Shown: positions 23,781 through 34,768 of the stretch, piece after piece
Layout of the letters: every line of letters starts with the position of its first letter
Numbering within the stretch: the stretch's first letter is position 1
Assembly: GCA_005406025.1 (NCBI GenBank)
Contig: BGZK01001402.1
Span: forward strand, 1-64,000
Direction: 5' to 3'
Length of the DNA stretch: 64,000 bases
DNA from: Eumeta japonica
Taxonomy: Eukaryota; Arthropoda; Insecta; Lepidoptera; Psychidae
Made by a program: the position numbers and the translations under genes
The notes under the pieces: generated by a model
Told to the model about the DNA's origin: nothing
Databases searched by the model: none
The model's input: the letters and a program-made list of their open reading frames with translations, nothing else

Positions 23781-24079
23781 GCGTCATTATGGGGATCGTA
23801 TGGATCGCATATTTTGTGCGAATGGTGGTTGTATTTTTTCTTAAGAAGAACGACTAAACTCTATTATTGTCGCTTTGTAGCTCGTGTCGATTCGCTTGTG
23901 TATAGAAGAATTTATGAGTGTAATAATTTTTTTAATTAAGTAAACTCCAAAGATTCTTGGCTTGTGTCTTTTTTGAAAGAAGTCTTTTTATACATTAAGT
24001 GCCATAGACAAAACAGAACATTTTTCAATCGGCTTTACTGTTATTATATTTTTCACTATTTTATTTATTTATCATTGGT

Positions 24080-24243
24080 ATTAGGATTAATTTTTAAATT
24101 TCTGCCATGAAAATTAAGAATTTTTCATAAAATTGCAAAGTTACAGTTTTCACCAGATTTTGACGGTTTAGGGTCCTAAAAATCTACTTCGAACACTTTA
24201 GATCATGTTCTGATGTCTTTATGTTTGTATGCGCGCGTGCATG
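24080..24243 (+). repeat. Repeat family B, copy 2, part left of the mariner
   Basis: GATTTTGACGGTTTAGGGTCC, ATCATGTTCTGATGTC and TATGCGCGCGTGCATG correspond to 2905-2985 of copy 1. The copy is split here by the mariner. Confidence 0.6.
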
Positions 24244-24245
24244 TA

Positions 24246-25538
24246 CGAGGGGCGGCTGATAAGTCCGCGGTCTAAGACATTAAATGAAAGAAAAGTACGA
24301 GTATTTTATTTTATTTTTCAATATAGTCTCCCTCAAGCGAAATACATTTTTCACATCTGGTGTATAACGCCTTCAAACCGCCCGAAGAATATTCCTTTTC
24401 TTTGCAGTCAAAATGGCTTTCTACAGCCATCTTCATTTGATTGTCATCAACAAATCTACAACCACGTAACTCCTTTTTTAAAATGGAAAAAAGGAAATAA
24501 TCGCTGGGAGCTAGATCTGGGCTGTAGGGTGGGTGGTCAATTTCCGAGAAGCCCGTGTCCTTCAGGGCCTGCCTCGAAACCCGCGCCGTGTGGACAGATG
24601 CATTGTCTTGTAAAAACAGCACTCCGCGCGTTAACTTCCCACGTCGCTTCTGTACGACTGCCTCTCGTGCCTGAGCCAATAAATTCGCGTAATATTGGCC
24701 ATTCATAGTAGTCCCCTTTGGCAAGTAATCAATTAGTAAAACACCTTCACTATCCCAAAAAATTGTCGCCGTAAGCTTCGATGCCGACTTTTAAACCTTG
24801 AATTTCTTCGGCGGCTTTTCTTCTTTTTTCGTCCATTGCATGGACTCCTGTTTAGATTCCGGATCGTATTGACGAACCCAGGTTTCATTCACGGTTACAA
24901 TTTGGACGCAAATTTCGTCTATATTATCCTCGACTAACTCCAAAAAATCCTTACTTGTCTGAAGTCGCCGCTGCTTGTCAAACGGCGTTAGCATTTTGGG
25001 TACCCAACGCGCACTGATTTTTCTCATATTCATATGCTCGTGTATAATTTCTCCAACTCGTTCTTTACTAATCTGCAACTCTTCAGCTATCTGCCATAAT
25101 TTTATTCTTTGGTCGGCCAGTACTAATTTTTCGATTTTCGAACATTTTCCTCCGTCACTACCGTCACAGGACGCCCTGGGCGAGGATCATCTTCACAGCT
25201 GTCTCGTCCTTGTTGAAATAAGCGAGCCCATTTTTGACCATCGTATACGAAGGCGCAGATTCCTGAAGAACTGATACCATGTCTTCAAAAATTTCTTTGG
25301 GCGATTTTCCTTTCTTTACGAAGTACTTTATTACGGCGCGATGTTCAATATTACTGAGATTTGACGATTCGGCTGACATGATGACGTTTGTGCTTCGACA
25401 GATAATTTGTTAATGACTTTAATAACGAAAGGAAGCTATATTTATATTAACAAGAAGTGTCGCAATTAGTGGTAATAGTTGTGAAATAATGAGTCATCGC
25501 TAAGTATCTTGAGCCGCGGACTTGCCAGCCGCCCCTCG
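24246..25538 (-). mobile_element. Full-length mariner (IS630-Tc1-mariner) transposon
   Basis: The 1293-bp element is flanked by a TA duplication (24244-24245 and 25539-25540). It has 25-bp terminal inverted repeats beginning CGAGGGGCGGCTG and ending AAGTCCGCGG, with two adjacent mismatches between ends (AT against GC). It contains a - strand mariner transposase with D34D spacing. Length, TA target and TIR size are typical of mariner. It sits inside a copy of repeat family B, which continues on both sides. Confidence 0.95.
24311..25379 (-). pseudogene. Mariner transposase, inactivated by one frameshift and one nonsense codon
   Basis: Cut-and-paste DDD transposase of the mariner family. It reads from ATG at 25379 (MSAESSNLSNIEHRAVIKYF, the N-terminal helix-turn-helix) to a stop at 24311 after LEGDYIEK. 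Three blocks are seen. Residues 1-71 (25379-25164) end at a stop caused by a frameshift between 25164 and about 25090. A second block (25078-24791, with WVRQYDPESKQESMQW) ends in a TAA inside KKFKV*KSAS, in the same frame as the third block. The last block carries TIFWDSEG (first Asp), LQDNASVH (second Asp) and YSPDLAPSDYFLF (third Asp, 34 residues later). All three catalytic aspartates are therefore retained. Few lesions suggest a fairly young copy. Confidence 0.93.
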
Positions 25539-25540
25539 TA

Positions 25541-26830
25541 TGTGTGTGCGTAAACCTTTCATAACTTTTGAAAGAATTGACCGATCGAAACGCAGGTTGC
25601 GATATTCGAAAGGGGTCCACTCAATTAAACTCTCTGAAACTTCGAACTAGTTACGCCCCAAAGATGTTGAGGAATGCCGGAAATAAAATTTTCAGAAAAA
25701 TATATTTTGGAAATAACTTATTATAGACACTATTAATCGATAATAAAATTTAATTAGTCTAATTAGCTCTTTTCCCCAAACAGTTGCATTGACTGCTGTA
25801 AAATGCAAAAAAATCATTTGATTTGTTGAGAAGATATTTATTGGAGTAAACTTTTTAAAAAGTGTTATTTTTTGCAGTATTTTGTAAGCTGCTCTACCAA
25901 TTAATTTCATAATCTGTCCAGTTGTTCTCTTTCAAAAACAAAGTTGATCGTTGCTAAATGCATCAAAATTGGTTGAGTTGTTTAAGAGATATTATCGGAG
26001 AAAAAGTCTTCAAAAAATGTTTTATGAAAAATTTTTTAAACTACTCCACATAAGTTTTAAAATCTATCTACTTGTTCTCTTTGGAATACAGCGTCGATTG
26101 TCGTAAAGTACATTAAAATGGGTTTGTTTGAGAGTTATGGTTAACGAAGTATTGAAAAAAGGTTTTTTCAAAATACATGGAAAATACTAGATGGACTGAT
26201 ATAGAGTGCCCGATCTTCTTTTCTTGTTTAGAAAACTATGTTAAATGCCATAAAGCAGATCAAAATCGAATAATATGTTCGAAAGATATCGTGGTATTTA
26301 AACGCGCGTGCATGTGTGTGTGTGTGTGTCTTGAATTAAAAGAAAAACATTCGTTGTAGTAAACTGCATTAAAAACGGTGGGTTTGTTCGAGAAACGTAA
26401 TCAACAGAAAATTAGAAACAATGATTCTTCCAAAATAACATTAGAACTTCTTGATGGATTGATTCAGTCGCCTTTTTCTGTTTATAAAACTGCGTCAGAT
26501 GCCATAAAACAAATGAAAACCGAATAACGCGTTCGAAAGATATAGTAGTTGAAAATTAAAGAAAAAAGTGTTGTGTGTATATAAAAATTTTTGAACTCGA
26601 GGAGCTTAAAACATATTAGAATCATGTTTTTGAGCTCGAAGAATTCGAAAAAAAGAGCTATAATCGATCTTTTGAGCGTAATAAACTCAAAAAATTATTG
26701 CTACTTTATTTTTGAACGCTTTGAGCTTAAAAGTACTACGAAGTTTCAGTGACGGCCTGCAAGGTCATTCGTCTTTTAATTTTTTTTTGTTTCAATCTTA
26801 GCCCCACTTCGAAGCACCTGCTCTCACGAG
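25541..26830 (+). repeat. Repeat family B, copy 2, part right of the mariner
   Basis: It resumes with TTTTGAAAGAATTGACCGATCGAAACGCAG and continues the same block order as 2990-3890, with partial internal repetition of the TCAAAATTGGTTG-AGTTGTTTAAGAGAT type of unit. A (GT)n run lies at 26312-26328. Confidence 0.6.
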
Positions 26831-27765
26831 TGCAGGACCACTATGTGTTCAATCGGTTTTTGTTTTCTAATTATTTTTAATTATAAATATAGATCTTAAT
26901 TTTATAATAATTAAGATACTTCAAATTAAAAGAACGTATCTAACACCTTTTTAAATTTTACCGTCGGTACATACGTATTGTTGTCATTATAGAGTTATAT
27001 TCTCATTTGATATATATTACTTATATATTTGTCATATACGTAGCTTGGGATACTATGTGTATTTTTAAGCGTCAGGAAGTCCGTTCGCATTGTCTTTTTA
27101 CTGTAAGGACGTTTCTGTTCGCCTTGTCCCTGTTTTGGATGACCACTTTTGAATTATAATTTGTTATTTCATTGTGGCTGGCATCCAGGGTTTTTTCCAT
27201 GAATCACTGTCGTTCGTTCACTGCATCCTCGCCGCCGTCCGTGTAGCACATACATCTGTCGGTGTGGTCCTGCACCTCATCGATGACTAGGGCAAGAGAC
27301 TCTTCTTCTTCCCCGAATAACTGAATGACGAGGGATTCTTTTTCTGCCTCTGTGTGCGTTAGGTAAAAAGATTTTGGAAGATTCCTAGGGATTTTTGGAT
27401 TACTGTATCTTTTCATTTCCAGCGAACGGATCTGAGTCTTAGATGAGTATGGTATAGTAAGCAAAAATTTAAAAAACTTTAAAAATGTGACCAACTTGTG
27501 GTGTACTTCTTTTTATGTGAACCAGGCTATTAAAAAGTTTCAATTGCTCATAAAAATGTAAAAAAAATTAAACATTTTAAAGTCCTGGGAACCAACCGAT
27601 TTAATCCATAGCAAGGCGACTGTAAGATTAAAGGTGATTGCATTCTATAATGGTTATCAGTACTACCAGAAAATATGGGATCAGAATCGGTTGTCTAGTT
27701 TTTTCGTAAAAAATAAAGATAACTGCTTGTATTGCGTGAGGTGTTAATTCGCCGAAATCCATAAT

Positions 27766-27817
27766 AGCGGTGGGTTGCATGCAACATGCATTAACATGTA
27801 GCATGCAACCCACCGCT
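27766..27817. repeat. Hairpin with 23-bp arms
   Basis: AGCGGTGGGTTGCATGC plus AACATG pairs with CATGTA plus GCATGCAACCCACCGCT; there is one mismatch and a 6-base loop (CATTAA). Confidence 0.8.
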
Positions 27818-28639
27818 GACCCTCGATTCTGCCTCTCCACTACGAATTTCTATCCAATGAATTGAATATTGATTCGAGAGGATTGATAGATATTGAACAC
27901 CTAAGCAAGTATTAATTTTATTTTTTATAATTATCTTAGTCCACTAATCGTTATAATAATAATTTCGACGTACGTTTCAGGTTAGCCAGGCACATCCTCA
28001 GGAAATTGCCGACAGTTACATCCACCAGGGTGTAAGGAATGTTAAAAACAACCGACATAACCTCGTTAAGTGAACCACTGTTATGCATCAAAAATTAAAC
28101 TTATTAAAATTTTTTTTGGCGTTGATAGCAGCTAAAATAAGGCAGCAAAAAATAAGGCAGTAAAAAATGACCCTAATGAAAGTAAAGAACATTAAAATTA
28201 TAACTAAATGTATAATATAAGAGTAACAATTAAACTTAACTTTTAAATCTATAAAAATAAATACGCATCGTGCAGTACTGAGTCAAAAGCACTTCAAATT
28301 ACGATAAGTGCTTTACAACAGTTTTTGAAACATTTTTTGTTAATTAATAAACTAAATCCACTTATAAAGTTTATCTAATATTACTACAATTTTATTGTCA
28401 CAAGTAATACAAAGACAACTTAAATTTCCTTCAACAATATGACAGTATGTCAAATATGAATTATTTTTCTTGGAGGTAGTTTTATTGCGTGAAATAGTCC
28501 ACCTACTGTGAGATTTTATGTGTCACTAATTGCAAAAAATCTTTATGAATATAATATAGAATAATAATCGATGAAAATGTAATATTTTCATTACAATGAG
28601 TTAAACAAATTTTGTTTGTATTTATAATAATATGTTGTT

Positions 28640-28860
28640 ACGAAATACCCCCATCGGGCTGCGGGGATCGAGAGAGGATGAAAAGTAAACACTCAAACAA
28701 AGTGGTCAATGTGATTGCATCACAAAAATATGCTGGCTGACAGACGGAGGCTAACAGTTTCCCGTCGTCGCACCTCGTCCGACGAGCGCCGAGTCGTAGT
28801 GGCCCACTCCGCCACCCGCTCCTCCTCCTTGCCTTCCGAACGAATACTAAAGTGGTAAAA
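28640..28860. promoter_or_regulatory. GC-rich island
   Basis: CCCCCATCGGGCTGCGGGG at about 28647-28665 and a CG/CTCC-rich part at 28755-28845, set in AT-rich DNA. No frame, hairpin or repeat identity recognised. Function unknown. Confidence 0.2.
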
Positions 28861-29864
28861 TGAAGATTCTTAAAATATTGTGACTTATTTCATGCGTTAC
28901 TCATCTTTACATGGTATAAAATGAAGTCGCTTCCGCTGTTTGTTCGCTTAGATCTTATAAACCATTTGACGGATTTTAATGCAGTTTTCTGCAATAGATA
29001 GAATGATTCAAGAGGAATAATAGAATACATTCATATTATAGTACGGAAAAGCCGAAAAACACAAAGGTTTGTAATGTGATGTCGTAACAAACATATGTTT
29101 GTGCACTTAAATTGCAAACACTGACTAAACCTTGCGAGTTAGATCAAATTAATGTACTATGGAATTGTATATCTTAATAAGATCAATTAAAAAAATCCCT
29201 CGACAGCATTTCATTTAAATAGATGTCTTAGATTTAAAATCTAGAAACTTAAAAAGCGGAGGATTCTTTCAAAGAATGATGCACCGACGAAAATATACTA
29301 CTCGTCGACAATGTAGTCGATTTTGAAGAGGCTACCCATTTTTCCATATAATTTCTTAATTCTTTAAACCCATATGGACTCTCTCCACATAAATTGGTGT
29401 TGAAAGTAGGTTGTCCAGTTATTTTATTAAGGAACTTTATCCACCTAAATTATGTAAAGGTACACGATTATTGATAAAGTCCGTTAAAACTTTAATAATA
29501 GAGTGCATAATATTTACCGCATATGGTAATGGACAAGATGTTTTGATTCTACGGATTCCTCTAATACCATCGGATTAGAGGAATAGTTCTAATTACCGTT
29601 TCAATTTAAGAGCCTGCAATTTCCAGTAACGCTATCTTTTGCAATGACCATTAATAAGTCAAACATTCAACATTGCAGGTTTAGATTTGAGCGATGAGTG
29701 TTTTTCACACGGCCAGTTATATGTCGCGCTTTCGAGAATAACCTTTTAAGATAACAATTTTTACAGTCTCATGAAAAATCAGACGTAAATATTCTATATA
29801 AAGATATCCTGTAGTATAGACTAATCATAATATTATTAATAACTCCACACTGCCCCATATTAGT

Positions 29865-30170
29865 ATCTAAATTACACCCGTGCGAAACCGGGGTGGGTAG
29901 TTAGTAACCCATCATATTAAGGCATGTATGAATTTGAATCCATTACCACACCTTCACTCCATCTCCCCACTTCCTCTTACACAGAACCCTCTTCCTCTCC
30001 GTCAGCACATTCCTCTTCTATCAGATATTCTATTTCTACCCAAGGGGGCAGCAATGTATTGGTGACTTCTTTAGAGTTGCGAGTGCCCATAAGTTTATAG
30101 GTAACCACCCGTTTGGTAGTTCATATGCTTGTTTCCCACTATAAAACGCTATAAAAAATAGACAATGTAT
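29865..30170 (+). repeat. Dispersed lepidopteran repeats (LINE/SINE-type tails)
   Basis: ACCCGTGCGAAACCGGGGTGGGT (29875-29897) resembles the GTGCGAAGCCGGGGCGGG motif of a common lepidopteran repeat. CCCATAAGTTTATAGGTAACCACCC...TTCATATGCTTGTTTCCC (about 30087-30138) resembles the ATGGGCGACGGTAACCACT...GGCCGTATGCTTGTTTGCC tail seen across Lepidoptera. Resemblance is from recall. Confidence 0.45.
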
Positions 30171-30576
30171 AATCAACAAACGAATATAAAAATGCATTAC
30201 AAAACCACTTTGATATTCTTAGTGGATTGTATTTAACTTCTGAACGAAGTGATCGCAAAGTAAAACTCACTCGTCAACGTTCGAATTTAGGTATAAATAT
30301 CTCTGAGTGAGAGGTCTCGATTATTTTCCGAATATAAATAAACAAAATCATAAACGTTTCCGAATATAAATAAACAAAATCACGTATTTAGGACGTGACA
30401 TATTTACATCTTATTAAACAAGATTAAGTGGAATGTGGAACTTTTTACCAATCAAAATAAATAAAATGTAACCACGCCCATGCATTTCGAGGTATAAAAA
30501 TAAAAAAAGAAAGAGGAGAGTTATTTCGTTAATAAATATTCAATTTATGAACACTCATTGTCTATTATATTATATT

Positions 30577-30610
30577 ATATTGTTGTAAACTACACAGTTT
30601 ACAACAATAT
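30577..30610. repeat. Perfect hairpin with 15-bp arms
   Basis: ATATTGTTGTAAACT, a 4-base loop ACAC, then AGTTTACAACAATAT. Flanked by a TATAT-rich run. Confidence 0.75.
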
Positions 30611-30619
30611 TAACACAGA

Positions 30620-31265
30620 CACGCTATTTCCTTTAATATTAAAAATATTTTATGCTTTTTTCTATCAGAGTGGAAAATTTGGAAATATTTAATACTAGAA
30701 CTAATGAAAAACATCTTATCGACATTGGTTAGTAAATAACGAGAATTTTAAGGTGACAATTTTAAGAAAAAAACGCAGGCGAATTGACAACTTTTTTTTT
30801 GAAGTTGATTAAAAACAAAATATACATGTTATTCAAACAATATTTGTATTTACCCAATATCTATAACTAAATAATGCAATTTTCATAAATAAATCATTTT
30901 CAATATCAAATTTATTTAAAGACGTATGTTAAAGACGTATAGAAGAAAATCGTGTCTATTAAAGGTATTTTTCCACTTCTTCTTCTTCTCAATGTGAATT
31001 TATTATTAAGCTTTTCGTATTTTATTAATTTATTAACGTTGGATTGTAAAAAGCAATTTTAGTATTGGATTTTCTTATTTTTGATCATTAAGAACATTTA
31101 CATTACATGGTACGTTAGTTTTTAAATCCTACCTAATCATGAACGTGTAATTAAGAATGGTCATTGAATTGGAATTAGAAATTTTCATCCTACGTCCATT
31201 TTTATTAGATTGGCTTATTAAGATCGTTTCTGCGGAACTATTAAGTAATTTAATACTAAAATTCT
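30620..31265. other. No gene seen
   Basis: AT-rich single-copy-looking sequence with no open frame of note. Confidence 0.4.
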
Positions 31266-31269
31266 ACAT

Positions 31270-31450
31270 GTAATTAAGGATATCCAGGTCAGAGCTTCTT
31301 CGGGAATTCCCCTGGAGCCAAGCCGAGTCTGGTTTAATTAAAATTCAGGAGCCGTGAAAAAAGTTCTCGACGCAAACGAAGTCGACACTCACCTGGGCTC
31401 CTTCGACATACTCTTTGAATTCCGTCTCTAGACTTCTTATAATTAATTAA
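31270..31450. promoter_or_regulatory. GC-richer island with an excellent - strand splice donor
   Basis: Low-repeat sequence in AT-rich DNA. On the - strand CCCAG|GTGAGT occurs at 31393/31392. The island could be a conserved regulatory element or contain a small exon (next entry). Confidence 0.25.
31393..31440 (-). CDS. Tentative exon ending in CAG|GTGAGT
   Basis: On the - strand the frame IIRSLETEFKEYVEGAQ leads into a consensus donor. In another frame ATG at 31409 would start a 17-nt coding piece (MSKEP plus two bases). The upstream TTAATTAATTATAAG could be a weak acceptor. No partner exon is recognised, so this is only a pointer. Confidence 0.18.
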
Positions 31451-32139
31451 CGAGGAAATTGTAATCTATTTCAAATTAGTATAGAAATCCTGATTCAATT
31501 CATTTGATGTTTGAACTTATTCAGACTATGCGTGCGAAGTGTTACATTTTTGATTTATATATTATATGTTAGACTTATTATGGGTCCCTTTCTTTTTAAA
31601 ATAAATATTACTTATCTAGCTGCAGTTCTTCTATATAACAAAGTACATATTATGTATTTATTTATAATAAGTGTGTTTGTTTTGTAAAGTAAAACTAATT
31701 AATGACATATTGTTGGTTCGTCTCTTTAAAGTCTTTTAGATATGCGGACTTTATACAGTATCTACAATGCACATACAGCTACAAAAATTAAGAATTACAT
31801 AAAGTTAATGACAATCAGCTTAGTGCATCGAGTGTTCTACTGATTTTGATTGACCTATATCTTTATAAATAAATTCACTTATTTAGTAAATTATCATTTC
31901 GTCGTTGTTTGTGTCAATTTCTTTAGAATTGTTCAATATCAGATTCTTCTGCATGATATAAATAATTTTGTGCAATTATTATAAATTTATTTGTCATTTA
32001 AATAACTCGTAAAAATGTATCACGAAAGCGTTTATTTTTAAAAATATATTGTAAAATTAGGCTTTGCCTGTTTGGACATAAAAGGAATTCCTTCACCATC
32101 ATCCTCCATTGTACATTGACTGATCACGCTTTCAATCAT

Positions 32140-32510
32140 GATTCCAGTCGTTGTCCTGTTCTCCATTTTGATATAGTGATATCCGTTCTGCTATCGATAA
32201 CCTTTTTCTTACTTTCGATTCCGTACGTGATCTCGCTTTTGGTCCAAACCCAGTCCTGATCTAAGTAGGTTTCTATTGTGGTCCCGCTCTCGATTTCGCT
32301 CCCACTCTCCATTTTGACTTCGGTACTGCTCCTCATCCGTTTCCACTCATGGTCTTGATTGTAATTTTAGTTCCACCCTTGAATACAACTTTGAAACTAA
32401 AGTCGAATTCTATTGTGGAAATAAAATTAATGTTCTTATTTTCAATCCTTCCGTTTTCGATTTTCGATTCTATTGCTTGTACTGATAGTGATCTCGATTC
32501 TTTTAACGGC
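32140..32510. repeat. Degenerate CTCGATTTCG/CGATTCC-rich low-complexity stretch
   Basis: Irregular repetition of units such as TTTCGATTCCG, CTCTCGATTTCGCTCC and TTTTCGATTTTCGATTC. Similar wording occurs at 38620-38705 and, in opposite orientation, 63145-63240. It looks like a decayed minisatellite. The - strand frame 32336-32136 is its by-product. Confidence 0.4.
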
Positions 32511-33084
32511 CAAAGTTTCGAATGAAATAATAATAAGCCATGATACTCGGAGATAGAATCTGTAGTAGCACAAATATGCCGATGAAGCCTAGGAGAAATG
32601 TTAATAGTCTATTTTCTCAGGGAGCTATTCTCTACTTTTTTGATCTGAGGAGCTGCTTATTCGTTTTTTTTTGAATCGATTCTTTAATTCACTTCAATAG
32701 TACGTACATGCAGACGAACTCGGGTACGAATAATAGTTTTTTTTTATACCGATAAGCTTCGTGCAATAATAAACAATAAGCTGACAAAGTTCTATCTAGT
32801 ATCGGATGAACGGTATGGCAGCACATAAAATATTAATAAACAAATATCTATTTTTATGTAAATATATTTTTAAAATGATGGGATGCTGCAGCCAGGGTCT
32901 TCTCCTCATAAGCGACCGCTTGGACGGTTTATAGCATCGATCGAAACGAAATAGATGAAATGAACGTTTTAAATGTTCAATAAAAAAAAAACAATTGAAA
33001 AATATCAGAAAATCGACAATAAATTTTCCCGTGACAGTAAAATTGATACCAAAAGCTAACACAGTCTTACTTTGCAAAGATATA

Positions 33085-33200
33085 TTTCTACGTAGATGAA
33101 GGCACGGCGGACTGCATCGCGCGAGGGAATCTAAGGCGTGGACCGAAGTTCGTGTGACGCTCGGGCGGCGCCGACTTCACACCGGACTAACGACCGACGA
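33085..33200. promoter_or_regulatory. GC-rich patch 280 bp before a candidate terminal exon
   Basis: GCACGGCGGACTGCATCGCGCG and CGCTCGGGCGGCGCCGACTTC lie in AT-rich DNA. No long frame. It may be a regulatory island or a noncoding exon. Confidence 0.2.
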
Positions 33201-33475
33201 ATGAAATATCTCTTTAAGTAGTCAAGTATGTAAGTCTTTCTAGATCTTTGGTGTGCGTAACTTATTAAAAATTAACGATTTAAATTATTTCTACTATTAA
33301 AGTTAGCATGTATATTAACTTTTTATAAAATTCACTTTCGGTGAGCAACAATACTCACGTTCTAACGTGGAACGTAGTTAATCAGTTAATACTTACACTC
33401 TAATAAATAACGCATTTTCGTGAGTAAATCAGAATATGCATTTTTTTAATATCAACATTGTTTTGTTTGTTTCAG

Positions 33476-33607
33476 AAATTATCCAACACTACATTTTGTG
33501 CGAGCTTCACAAGAATGCGCTTTACGAAGCTTTTGACATGAGGTTTCTTCACTTTTGACATGAAGCACCTCGAATATATTGTGTTTTATCATAGCAGAGT
33601 AAATAAA
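33476..33607 (+). CDS. Tentative terminal exon with stop and poly(A) signal
   Basis: A strong acceptor (TTGTTTTGTTTGTTTCAG, ending 33475) is followed by 27 codons in one frame: IIQHYILCELHKNALYEAF, then DMRFLHF. TGA is at 33556-33558 and AATAAA at 33602-33607. The combination of acceptor, stop and nearby poly(A) signal is that of a last exon. No upstream exon is identified and the peptide is not recognised. Confidence 0.22.
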
Positions 33608-34004
33608 GCGTTCAAAAGCATGGAGCATGTTTTTCTAAAAATGTCAATATATCCGTTATTTTCCCTTGAAAACATTGTTTGTTAATATATACGTATATAT
33701 TTTTTCATTATATAATTTTTGTTTGTTTTTATTATGTAGTTTGTTAATATATATATAAAAGAAGAAAATAACGTTAACAATGTTTTATTTTCTTATGGAA
33801 GTACATTACAAAATAAACTATACTTACGTGTCCTTCATTAATATGGGCTTGTGGCACTGAATCGTCAGATAGTTTCATTAATTTTCTTGTGGAGTATCGA
33901 ACTTGGAAAACTAAATTATTTATAAAACTACTCCAGTGTTTATCTGTCTAATTCATTAGCTTTGTGGTATGGCTTATTTGTAATATTCATTCTATGTGTT
34001 TTTA

Positions 34005-34350
34005 GCCGATTTCAAAAAAGGAAGGAGGAAATTTTATGTTCATCTGTACATATTTTTTTAATGTATTCTTAGCGATAATTTCACCAATTATGAATCGATT
34101 TCGAAAATTTTTTTGTACCTAAGAATATACTTATTCTCGAAGTGATTCCATAATCACCAAGTCAGGATCTGATGATGGTATCACAGGAAAATCGAGGGAT
34201 ACCCTCAAATATTATAGGCACGTATAGTGTGTTTGAGTCTTTGTTTTGGTTACTCATGTTCTTGTGTCTAGTACTTATCATCTCACGCTGTTGAACTGAT
34301 GATGGTAGCCACAGCATTATAACATAGAAGTTACGGGATGACACTGCGAT
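34005..34350 (-). repeat. Dispersed repeat family A, - copy
   Basis: Reverse complement of 2425-2765. Shared blocks include CCTCCTTCCTTTTTTGAAATCGG, the ATCATCAGATCCTGACTTGG segment and CCTATAATATTTGAGGG. Confidence 0.65.
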
Positions 34351-34768
34351 TTGAAGTATTTGTTTGACTTATCCTTAGGTCCAACCGAATCCAAAAAACA
34401 GCTAATTATTTGTTTCCAAGTCTGTTTGTATTACTATTTAATTTAGTTTAGTAAGGCGGTTTTCATTTTTATTTATTAAAAATTTATTGATGTTCTTAGG
34501 CCTTGATATGCGGCATTTAATGTATTAGTCGATGCGCACGGTATTCAACTTCTTATTAAGAAATTCCTCGGTGCCACCTACAGTTGGCTCTAGTTCTGCA
34601 GCGAATTAAAAAAATATGAAAACTTGTGTAATCTATTCTCGACTCTAATCTTAACAGTAAATGAAACTATCTTGTATCATAGAAATATAGTTCGAAGAAT
34701 AGATTTACATACTTATATTTTTATGTAGTAAGTCGAAAGAATAGTCGAAAGAACTGACAACGTAAGGT

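Larger units (their letters stand above)
26831..29860. other. No recognised gene; hairpin and GC-rich island inside
   Basis: Mostly AT-rich. It contains the hairpin 27766-27817 and the GC-rich stretch 28640-28860. The - strand frame 27494-27204 (with EAEKESLVIQLFGEEEESL) is mildly protein-like but has no family or splice support. Confidence 0.35.

Noticed and set aside
32136..32336. Ser/Glu/Thr-rich - strand frame (ESGSEIESGTTIE...)
   Set aside because: Produced by the degenerate CGATTTCG-type repeat; similar low-complexity wording occurs at 38620 and 63145.
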